Below, in pieces: positions 1 through 6,489 of a stretch of 6,664 nt of DNA. Position numbers and translations under genes: made by a program. The notes beneath the pieces are model-generated. The model saw only the letters and a program-made list of their open reading frames with translations. It was not told the origin of the DNA and searched no databases. Source of the stretch: Paracoccaceae bacterium (GTDB lineage Bacteria > Pseudomonadota > Alphaproteobacteria > Rhodobacterales > Rhodobacteraceae); the NCBI GenBank assembly GCA_003545125.1, contig DQCI01000231.1:2258-8921 (forward strand), read 5' to 3'. Within the stretch, counting starts at the first letter, position 1. Each line of letters opens with the position of its first letter.

Positions 1-3
1 GGG

Positions 4-30
4 GGGGACGCCACGCAGGGTGGCCGCCCC
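4..30 (-). terminator. GC-rich hairpin just past the synthetase stop codon (possible terminator)
   Basis: An inverted repeat pairs GCCAC (10-14) with GTGGC (20-24) around a 5-nt loop. It is extended by GGGG (4-7) against CCCC (27-30) across a 2-nt mismatch on each side. It begins 4 bases beyond the TAG stop of the minus-strand synthetase gene, where an intrinsic terminator or 3'-end stabilising hairpin would be expected. No T-tract follows on the minus strand within the window (only CCC to the edge), so rho-independent termination is not shown. High-GC genomes form such stems readily by chance. Confidence 0.3.
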
Positions 31-34
31 AGGA

Positions 35-3000
35 CTACGAGTTCATCGCCCGGGCCACGTGGCTCGCGAGCGTTTTTGCATTCGGCTGCTCCAGCATCGT
101 CAGGTGACCGCCTGGCACATCGATCACCTCGTAGCCCGCAAGCGCCACCGATTCCCAGCCAAGACCGCTGCGGATGCCTTCTTCCGTGTCGAAGAAATTC
201 TCGTTGGAGCGATAGATCGTAAACGGCACGGCCAGCGGCTTCGGCGCGTAGCTTTCAACCGCGAGATCGTTCGAGGCGATGAAATCATTGCCGTCGCGGA
301 TGTCGATCCCCTCGCCGGTCTCGGCCTGCTTTTTCATCCGTGCGGCGATCCGGGCATAGCGAAATTCCTGAATCCGGTTGTGGATTGCAACCGGGATAGC
401 GCCGTAGCCGCGCTGCTGCACGGTCTGGATGCTTGCCCGAACCCCGGCAAGCCCGGTGCGCGCGTCGCGCCCGCCCGGTCCGTCCGCGTCGAACAGCGCG
501 AAATGGCCGATCTCGCGGCCCGCTTCGTTGAGCATCCAGGCCAGTTCCCAGGCGAAATAGGCGCCGAGCGACACGGCCGCGAGATGTACCGGCCCGTCCG
601 GGTGGAATTTCTGGATCTCGTCGAAGTAGCGTTTCGCGGTTTCTTCGACCCCGATCGGTTTGTCGCGCGCCAGTGCGCCGATGGTGACGCCGAGCACCGG
701 CTGGTCGGGCCCGAGTTCATCGGCAAGCGCCGTGTAGTAGCTGTCCAGCCCACCCAGGATGTGGACCCCGAACAGCGGCGATCTGCACCCCTTCGGCTGG
801 ATCTCGAAGATGTTGCGCGGGCCCGTGGAGCCCCTCTCCACGACATCGGCGAGGCCCTGGGCCGTCGGCTGCCGTTGCAGATCGACCACGCTGACCTTGT
901 GGCCGAGTTTGACCTCGATCCGCCCGACCAGTTCGGCCGCCAGCAGGGAATGGCCGCCAAGGTCATAGAAATCGTCTTCGGCGCCGACGTTTTCGACCAT
1001 CAGCACCTCGCCGATCTGTTTGGCGATCTGCGCCTCGAGCTCGGTCATCGGTGCGGATCTGGCGGTGGGCGCCGTGGGGTGCCCGGGGTCGGGGAGGGCC
1101 GCGAGGTTGACCTTGCCGCCCGCAGTGCGCGGGAAATCGTCGACCACCACGATCCGGGGCCGCATCTGCGGTGGCAGTTCGGCCTCGGCGTGCGATTTGA
1201 GCGCATCGAGATCGACGCTGTCGCCGCCCTCGGCGATCATCGCCCAGGCGAGCAGGCGCGCCGAGGGCTTGCCCGCGTCGCGCACACCGGCGAAGACCCT
1301 CAGTTCGGGTTGGGAATTCTCCAGCACCCGTTCGACATGGCCGAGGTCGATGCGAAAGCCACGTACTTTCACCTGGCGGTCGTTACGGCCGAAGAAGTTG
1401 AGGTTGCCGTCGACGCGCCAACTGGCCCGGTCGCCGGTGCGATAGACCCGGCCCGTGCCCCGGAAATGGTCGTCGAAGAACACGTCCGCTGTTTTCTCCG
1501 GCAGCCCGTGATAGCCGATGCCGACGGCAACGCCGCCGATCCACAATTCACCGATTGCCTCGCGCGGCGACAGGCTGCCATCGGGTGCGGCGATGTAGCA
1601 AAGCGCATGATCCGCCGCCGTCCCGATCGGCACGTCGCCCTCGGGCAGGTCGCTCCCGAGTTCGTAGAAGGTGACGGTGATCGCGGTCTCGGTTGGCCCA
1701 TAGCCGTTGAACAGCCGCACATCGGGCGCGACACTCAGCCAGTCCTGCACGATCTGCGGGTTGGCGCGTTCGCCGCCGATATTGAGCAACCTGAGGCTCT
1801 CGGGCAAAGCGGCGCCGCTGGCGGTCAGGTAATCGGTGGCGATGTGGAAGAAGGCCGTCGGCAGGTGCATCACGGTCAGCCCGAGCGTCGAGATCTCTTC
1901 CACGAAGTCCGCGCCCGACAGGGCCGCACCTTCGCCGCGCAACACCAGGGTCGCGCCGTTGTAGAGCGTCGGCAGGATCTCTTCGAGCGAGAAGTCGAAT
2001 GACAGGCTCATGAACTGGTAAACGCGGTCTTTGGCGGTGATATCGAACAATCGGGTGATCGCCTGGCAATGCCCGACCATCGCGCGGTCGGGGATCACCA
2101 CCCCTTTCGGCTTGCCGGTGGAGCCCGAGGTGTAGATCACGTAAGCCGGCCCCGCCGGATCGCGGTCGATGGGAGCGGGCACAGCGCCCGCCGCCCCGGC
2201 CTGCGGCGCGATCACCTCGGCGCCCGAGGCGGGCACTTCCATGTCATCGGAAATGACCAGCCGGGTGCCGCTGTCGCCCACCATGTGCGCGATCACGGCG
2301 TCGGGATACCCCGGGTCGACCGGCAGAAAGGCTGCGCCGGTCTTCAGCACCGCAATCAGCGCGACGAAATACTCGGGGCGGCGGCCGAGGTGGATCGCGA
2401 CGATGTCGCCGGGGCCCGCACCCTTCGCCTGCAGGTGCGCGGCCAGGCGGTCGGAAACGGCATCGAGCGCGCCATAACTCAGACTGCCGGGCTGTCCCGC
2501 CTGTTGGATGGCGATGGCGTCGGGGTCGCGCGCCACGCCCTCGCGGAACCTGTCGAGAAAGTCGATGGGAACGGTTCCCTGCACGGGTTCGCCCAGCGTC
2601 ATCACCTCAGCGCGTTGATCGCCCAGCATGTCGAGGTCTCGCAGCAAGGCACCCGGTTCCGCTGCGGCGATCGACACCAGCAGGCGGATCAGGTCATCGA
2701 GCATCCGGCGGGCCCGGTCGGCCGGAACCACCGCCGGGTCGGCCTCGAGTTCGAGACGCATTTCCGCGTCGGAGTAGATCCCGAGCGAAAGCGGCAGGTC
2801 GATCTCCGACCGAAGCTCGGCGCTCCGGCCTTCGGAGTGGGCACCGGCCCGCTTGAACAAACCGCTCATGCTGCCACGGTCGAACATGACCACCGTGTCG
2901 AACAGGTAGCTGGCCCCGTGGAGATTGCAGAACTTGCGGATCTGCGCGACCGAGACCTGTTCGAAGGGCCGCATCGCTTCGGAGTCGGCCTTGAGGGTCT

Positions 3001-3949
3001 GCACGGCGCTGCCGAGGGTCGTGTCGCGTCCGATTTTCATCCGCCGGGGCAGGGTGTTGAGGAAACATCCCGCCGCCCGTGCGCCGTCGGGCAGCAAGTT
3101 ACGGCCGCCGCCGGTGACGCCGAACACCAGGTCCGGCGCATTTTGCCAGCGCGCCAGCATCAGGCCCCAGGCCGCCTCGATCAGGTTGCGAAGTGTGCCC
3201 CCGCAGCGATCGGCCGCGTCCTTCAGGGCCGATGTGAGCTGCCGGTCCAGCACATGGACAAGGAACTCCGCGTGCCAGTCGGTTTCGTTCCGGGTACGGT
3301 TCGATGAAAGGCCGAGGGGTTCGAACCCGTCCAGGTAGTCGGCAAAGAGCGGCTTGGCGGAGGGGTCGGCCGGGGCGGCGATGGCCTCGCACATGCCGCG
3401 GTAGGTCTCATTCGTCAGCCGGGCCGAGAGCGGCGCGCCGGTATCGAGTGCCGAGAACAGATCCTCAAGCACGATCCCCACGCTGGTGCCGTCGATGAGC
3501 GCGTTGTGAACCGTCCAGATCATGACCGATCGGGTGGGGGCGAGCCGGATGAGGCTCACACGCCAGTGCGGGGCCGCCTCGATATCGATCCCGCGGTGCC
3601 GGTCGCGGGCCAGGAAGTCCTCCAGCGCGTCTTCCTGCGCGTTGGCGGGTTGGTCCTGCCAGTCCAGTTCCTCGACGTCGACGTCGACGTCGACCGCGTC
3701 GGCGACTACCTGGACGGGTTTCTCAAGCTTGCGCCAGCGAATGGACGCGCGCAGCGCAGGGTGCAGGGACGTGACGGCGGTCCATGCCGTTTCCAGAGCC
3801 TCGAGGGAAACCGCCTGGCCGTCCAGGCGCAAGATCGCTTGTTGCAGATTGACCCACGGGCGTTCCGCGGGGACACTTTCGTAGAACATCCACGACTGCA
3901 TCGGGGTCAGGGCGATACTGTCGCCAGGGGTGCGCATACTATCTCTCAT
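35..3949 (-). CDS. Single-module non-ribosomal peptide synthetase (C-A-T-TE), 1304 aa
   Basis: Cytosolic enzyme expected to activate one amino acid, couple it to an acyl or aminoacyl partner, and release the product. Seen in order: condensation domain (about 12-445) with the C1-like LTPMQSWMFY, an altered C3 motif HNALIDG (148-154) and the late GCFLNTLP segment (294-301). The adenylation domain (about 465-955) has YTSGSTGKPKG (606-616), FDFSLEE (651-657), NGYGPTE (748-754), YRTGD (836-840), GRNDRQVKVRGFRID (854-868) and Lys946 in TAGGKVN. The carrier domain (about 968-1040) has GGHSL with phosphopantetheine Ser1001. The type I thioesterase (about 1058-1304) has Ser1127 (AVSLG), probable Asp1154 and His1282. 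Pocket residues aligned to GrsA read D652 F653 E656 T698 N723 G725 G749 I757 T758 K946; I assign no substrate. Asn149 replaces the usual catalytic histidine. Met1 is chosen for ORF length; Met5 (codon 3935-3937) is equally possible because both ribosome sites are weak. Ends in TAG. It is divergent from feoAB; no partner synthetase or tailoring gene is in view. Complete, with no frameshift. Confidence 0.95.
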   Translation of the reverse strand: MRDSMRTPGDSIALTPMQSWMFYESVPAERPWVNLQQAILRLDGQAVSLEALETAWTAVTSLHPALRASIRWRKLEKPVQVVADAVDVDVDVEELDWQDQPANAQEDALEDFLARDRHRGIDIEAAPHWRVSLIRLAPTRSVMIWTVHNALIDGTSVGIVLEDLFSALDTGAPLSARLTNETYRGMCEAIAAPADPSAKPLFADYLDGFEPLGLSSNRTRNETDWHAEFLVHVLDRQLTSALKDAADRCGGTLRNLIEAAWGLMLARWQNAPDLVFGVTGGGRNLLPDGARAAGCFLNTLPRRMKIGRDTTLGSAVQTLKADSEAMRPFEQVSVAQIRKFCNLHGASYLFDTVVMFDRGSMSGLFKRAGAHSEGRSAELRSEIDLPLSLGIYSDAEMRLELEADPAVVPADRARRMLDDLIRLLVSIAAAEPGALLRDLDMLGDQRAEVMTLGEPVQGTVPIDFLDRFREGVARDPDAIAIQQAGQPGSLSYGALDAVSDRLAAHLQAKGAGPGDIVAIHLGRRPEYFVALIAVLKTGAAFLPVDPGYPDAVIAHMVGDSGTRLVISDDMEVPASGAEVIAPQAGAAGAVPAPIDRDPAGPAYVIYTSGSTGKPKGVVIPDRAMVGHCQAITRLFDITAKDRVYQFMSLSFDFSLEEILPTLYNGATLVLRGEGAALSGADFVEEISTLGLTVMHLPTAFFHIATDYLTASGAALPESLRLLNIGGERANPQIVQDWLSVAPDVRLFNGYGPTETAITVTFYELGSDLPEGDVPIGTAADHALCYIAAPDGSLSPREAIGELWIGGVAVGIGYHGLPEKTADVFFDDHFRGTGRVYRTGDRASWRVDGNLNFFGRNDRQVKVRGFRIDLGHVERVLENSQPELRVFAGVRDAGKPSARLLAWAMIAEGGDSVDLDALKSHAEAELPPQMRPRIVVVDDFPRTAGGKVNLAALPDPGHPTAPTARSAPMTELEAQIAKQIGEVLMVENVGAEDDFYDLGGHSLLAAELVGRIEVKLGHKVSVVDLQRQPTAQGLADVVERGSTGPRNIFEIQPKGCRSPLFGVHILGGLDSYYTALADELGPDQPVLGVTIGALARDKPIGVEETAKRYFDEIQKFHPDGPVHLAAVSLGAYFAWELAWMLNEAGREIGHFALFDADGPGGRDARTGLAGVRASIQTVQQRGYGAIPVAIHNRIQEFRYARIAARMKKQAETGEGIDIRDGNDFIASNDLAVESYAPKPLAVPFTIYRSNENFFDTEEGIRSGLGWESVALAGYEVIDVPGGHLTMLEQPNAKTLASHVARAMNS
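3672..3694. repeat. Hexanucleotide tandem repeat (TCGACG, about 3.8 copies) inside the synthetase gene
   Basis: Positions 3672-3694 read as three exact copies of TCGACG plus a partial fourth. On the coding (minus) strand this gives alternating Val-Asp, residues 86-91 of the condensation domain, between the first helix/strand unit and the HNALIDG motif. Because the unit is 6 bp, slippage would add or remove Val-Asp pairs without shifting the frame. Length variation between strains is possible but not shown. Confidence 0.75.
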
Positions 3950-4076
3950 TGCCGCTCGGTTCGTTCAAGGCTTTCGGGTCCGATCGTGGTTACCATCCAC
4001 GGCCGGAATCTGCACGTCTCGATTGGCCGACTCGGGCCGAAATATTTGGCGCTTTCGCTTGATTGTGGCGGGCCGA

Positions 4077-4086
4077 TGATTAATCA
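4077..4086. promoter_or_regulatory. 10-bp perfect palindrome TGATTAATCA, possible operator
   Basis: TGATTAATCA is a perfect inverted repeat in the AT-rich part of the divergent intergenic region, about 128 bp before the synthetase start codon. Its position would suit an operator for that gene, and the sequence loosely resembles AT-rich iron-regulator sites. It does not match the full FNR 14-mer or a complete Fur, Irr or RirA consensus as I know them. The regulator is unknown and a chance palindrome is possible. Confidence 0.25.
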
Positions 4087-4247
4087 GGTTTCGCAAGTAT
4101 CGGTTGTGTCCGTGGCGGAACTCCCGTTCAGCATTGCCGCCTGCCTGGCTGCGGTCGGACGCCGACGGCGCGCCTGATTCTCGCGGGCAGGGCGGGGAAC
4201 CCGGTCGGCGGCGGAAATGCATCTTGATCGATTTTTGGGTGCGGGAC

Positions 4248-4261
4248 TTGACCTTGATCAA
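4248..4261 (+). promoter_or_regulatory. FNR/FnrL-type binding site upstream of feoA
   Basis: TTGACCTTGATCAA matches the FNR-family consensus TTGAT-N4-ATCAA at 9 of 10 defined positions (T to C at the fifth). It sits in a wider symmetric element, CTTGA-N6-TCAAG (4247-4262). The centre, 4254.5, is about 63 bp before the feoA start. For an activating class II position (-41.5) transcription would begin near 4296, giving a leader of about 22 nt; the -10 there (around 4283-4288, GAATCT) is weak. The left half also reads as a -35-like TTGACC; if a promoter used it, the site would overlap the core promoter. Oxygen control of feo genes by FNR-type regulators is established in enterobacteria and reported for FnrL in Rhodobacter. 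The binding itself is inferred from sequence. Confidence 0.75.
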
Positions 4262-4317
4262 GGCAATGCTTCAATTCTGAGTGAATCTGTCGGAAACTGA
4301 GTCGCGGGGCGCGGAAG

Positions 4318-4599
4318 ATGGAATATGGCACGCTCGATGCTCTGGTGAGCACCACTACGCTGGGCGCGGCCCGAAAAGGCTTCCGGGGCACTGTCGTCAG
4401 CGTCCTGCCGATCGAAGGTGTCGGACGGCTCCCGGCGGACGAGATGGAACGCCGCCTGGTCGAGATGGGTTTCATCGAGGGCGCCGAGATCGAGATCATC
4501 CACGAAGGCCCAATTCGCCGTGACCCGATCGCGGTGCGTGTTGGCAGCGCCACCGTGGCGCTTCGGCGTCGCGACGCACTCGCCATCCTGGCCGAGTAA
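4318..4599 (+). CDS. feoA: FeoA, small SH3-like protein of the ferrous iron uptake system
   Basis: A 93-residue cytosolic protein of the FeoA family, which has a small beta-barrel SH3-like fold and is needed for full FeoB activity; its exact role with FeoB is unsettled. The family pattern is clear: a glycine-rich first strand pair (GFRGTVVSVL, 21-30), RRLVEMGFIEG (45-55), a basic-rich turn, then DPIAVRVG (69-76) and ALRRRDALAIL (81-91). It is slightly longer than the about 75-residue E. coli protein, owing to an N-terminal extension of about 17 residues. The ATG at 4318 is the only ATG/GTG start upstream of the conserved region after the in-frame stop at 4282. Its ribosome site is poor: GGAAG abuts the ATG, and GGGG lies about 8 nt upstream. 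It is the first gene of the operon, 6 bp before feoB, behind the FNR-type site. Confidence 0.95.
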   Translation: MEYGTLDALVSTTTLGAARKGFRGTVVSVLPIEGVGRLPADEMERRLVEMGFIEGAEIEIIHEGPIRRDPIAVRVGSATVALRRRDALAILAE

Positions 4600-4605
4600 G
4601 CCGCA

Positions 4606-6489
4606 ATGCCCGACACCATGCCGACCGGCGGCGACCGGACCGCCCGGGTCGCCCTGATTGGGGCGCCAAACAGCGGGAAAACATCCCTTTTCAACGCTTT
4701 GACGGGCTCGAACCAGCGGGTGGGGAACTATTCCGGCGTCACGGTTGAGCGCAAGGAGGGCACGGCGACCACACCGGGCGGTCACAGGCTTTCGATCATC
4801 GACCTGCCGGGAACGCATTCGCTGCGCGCCCGCAGCCCGGACGAAGAAGTGACCCGCGACATCGTCCTCGGCGCCTACCCGGACGTCCCCGCGACCGACC
4901 TGCTGCTCGTGGTCGCCGACGCGACCCACCTGCGCCCCGGCCTGCGGCTCGCTCAGGAGCTGAAACGCGTCGGCATCCCCGTGCTGCTCGTCGTCAACAT
5001 GATCGACATCGCCGCGGCCCGCGGCATCGAGATCGACCTCGACCGGATGTCAGCCGAGCTCGGATTGCCGGTGGTCGCCTCGACCGCGGTGCGCAAGGCC
5101 GGGATGGCGGCGCTGCACGCGCGGCTCGACCGGATGCTCGACGAAGGGCTTGCCCCCCGGGGGGCGCTCGAATGGACCCACCCCACCGCGACCGACCTGC
5201 GCGCCGCGCTGCGCGAGGCCGACCGTGTCATCGCCGCCTCTGTCCGGCTGCCCGCCGCCCCGCGCACCGCAACCTCCGTGATCGACACGGTCGTCCTGCA
5301 TCCGGTTGCGGGGCCGATCATCCTGCTCGGGCTGATGTTTGCGATGTTCCAGGCGGTCTTCGCCGGTGCCGCTCCGATCATGGACCTGATCGCCGCGGGG
5401 TTCGAGAGCCTGGCCGCTGTCGTCGAGGCCACTTTGCCGGCAGGTCTCCTGCGCAGCCTGCTCGTGGAGGGGGCGCTCGCGGGCGTCGGTGCGGTGATGA
5501 TCTTCCTGCCGCAAATCGTGATCCTGTTTTTGTTCATTCTGCTGCTCGAAGACCTCGGGTACATGGCCCGCGCGGCGTTCCTGATGGACAATCTCATGGG
5601 CCACGCCGGGCTCCACGGCCGCGCCTTCATCCCGCTGCTCTCAAGCTTCGCCTGCGCCATTCCCGGCATCATGGCCGCGCGGGTGATCGACGACCGGCGC
5701 GACCGGCTGGTGACGATCCTGATCGCCCCCTTGATGACCTGCTCGGCCCGCATTCCCGTCTACACCCTGCTGATCGGCGCCTTCATCCCGGCACGTGACG
5801 TGATCGGCGGGATCGGCTTGCAGGGGCTGGTGATGTTCGGTCTGTTTGCCGCGGGGGTCGTCAGCGCGTTGACCGTGGCACTCGCGGTCCGTCTCGTCTT
5901 CCGGCGCCATGAGATCCCAGCCCCCCTGATGCTCGATCTGCCCGACTACAAGCTCCCGCGCCTTAGCGGCGTGCTGCTTGGCCTGTGGCAGCGCGCATGG
6001 ACCTTCCTGCGCCGCGCAGGCACGATCATCTTCGCTGCGAGCGTGGTGATCTGGGTGTTGTCGAGCTTCCCTTTGCCGCCCGAGGGCGCCACCGGACCGG
6101 CGATCGACTACAGCTTCGCCGCCGCGATCGGACACCTCGTCGAACCGCTGCTCCGGCCGCTCGGTTTCAACTGGGAGATCGCCGTAGCGTTGGTCGCGGG
6201 GCTCGCCGCACGCGAGGTGACGGTGGCCGGTTTGGCGACGGTCTACGCCGTTTCCAGCCCCGGCGCAGCGGCCCTCGGCACGGCCTTGGCGGCGGAGTGG
6301 AGCCTGGCCACGGCGCTCGCGCTGCTGGCCTGGTTCATCTTCGCGCCGCAATGTTTGTCGACCCTCGTGGTGATCCGCCGAGAAACCGGCCGTGCGCGTT
6401 GGATGTGGGTCACGGTCGTTTACATGTTCACCCTCGCGTGGCTTGCCGCTTTCGCCACCTACCGGATCGCGACGCTGCTGGGCGGGTGA
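4606..6489 (+). CDS. feoB: FeoB, inner-membrane ferrous iron transporter with N-terminal G domain
   Basis: A 627-residue Fe(II) transporter of the inner membrane. The cytosolic G domain shows G1 GAPNSGKT (19-26), G2 with VGNYSGVTVE (39-48, Thr46), G3 DLPGTHSL (66-73), G4 NMID (131-134) and a G5 region near VVASTAV (156-162). A helical GDI-like spacer (about 170-222) follows, then the hydrophobic transport region from about 227 to the end. Conserved membrane motifs include EDLGYMARAAF (315-325), SSFACAIPGIMAAR (346-359, Cys350), APLMTCSARIPVY (374-386, Cys379), AREVTV (535-540) and PQCLSTLVVIRRE (581-593). It is shorter than E. coli FeoB (773 aa), but the G domain, both gate regions and the C-terminal helices are present, so it is not truncated. 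ATG 4606 is chosen; ATG 4618 (Met5) also precedes G1. GAG(TAAG) across the feoA stop can serve as its ribosome site, suggesting translational coupling. No feoC is visible. Confidence 0.97.
   Translation: MPDTMPTGGDRTARVALIGAPNSGKTSLFNALTGSNQRVGNYSGVTVERKEGTATTPGGHRLSIIDLPGTHSLRARSPDEEVTRDIVLGAYPDVPATDLLLVVADATHLRPGLRLAQELKRVGIPVLLVVNMIDIAAARGIEIDLDRMSAELGLPVVASTAVRKAGMAALHARLDRMLDEGLAPRGALEWTHPTATDLRAALREADRVIAASVRLPAAPRTATSVIDTVVLHPVAGPIILLGLMFAMFQAVFAGAAPIMDLIAAGFESLAAVVEATLPAGLLRSLLVEGALAGVGAVMIFLPQIVILFLFILLLEDLGYMARAAFLMDNLMGHAGLHGRAFIPLLSSFACAIPGIMAARVIDDRRDRLVTILIAPLMTCSARIPVYTLLIGAFIPARDVIGGIGLQGLVMFGLFAAGVVSALTVALAVRLVFRRHEIPAPLMLDLPDYKLPRLSGVLLGLWQRAWTFLRRAGTIIFAASVVIWVLSSFPLPPEGATGPAIDYSFAAAIGHLVEPLLRPLGFNWEIAVALVAGLAAREVTVAGLATVYAVSSPGAAALGTALAAEWSLATALALLAWFIFAPQCLSTLVVIRRETGRARWMWVTVVYMFTLAWLAAFATYRIATLLGG

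Larger units (their letters stand above)
3950..4317. other. Divergent intergenic/promoter region between the synthetase gene and feoA
   Basis: These 368 bp separate two divergently transcribed units, so both promoters should lie here. The part around 4040-4110 is visibly more AT-rich than the flanking genes. The ORFs crossing it lack recognisable domains and look like chance frames. I see a palindrome at 4077-4086, a small hairpin GTCGG-acg-CCGAC at 4154-4166, the 8-bp palindrome GGCGCGCC at 4167-4174, and an FNR-type box at 4248-4261. I could not place a good -35/-10 pair for the minus-strand gene: CACAAT (minus strand, about 4063-4068) and ATTAAT (4079-4084) resemble -10 elements but have no -35 partner. 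I recognise no riboswitch or small RNA. Confidence 0.7.

Noticed and set aside
20..2002. 660-codon plus-strand open frame opposite the synthetase gene
   Set aside because: It is an antisense shadow created by high-GC codon usage. Its translation shows no recognisable domain, whereas the minus strand gives continuous C-A-T-TE motifs across the same bases.
2069..3307. 412-codon plus-strand open frame opposite the synthetase gene
   Set aside because: Same reason: low-complexity His/Arg/Gly-rich translation without motifs, fully inside a well-supported gene on the other strand.
4154..4174. Small hairpin and GGCGCGCC palindrome in the intergenic region as a riboswitch or RNA element
   Set aside because: A 5-bp stem and an 8-bp GC palindrome are common by chance at this base composition, and no known riboswitch pattern is visible.
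3506..4177. Plus-strand open frame running from within the synthetase gene into the intergenic region
   Set aside because: Most of it overlaps confirmed coding sequence on the other strand, and the intergenic part shows no domain or ribosome site.
3965..4261. 98-codon minus-strand frame in the intergenic region
   Set aside because: Arg/Pro-rich translation without recognisable features; it covers the FNR-type site and the region expected to hold both promoters.
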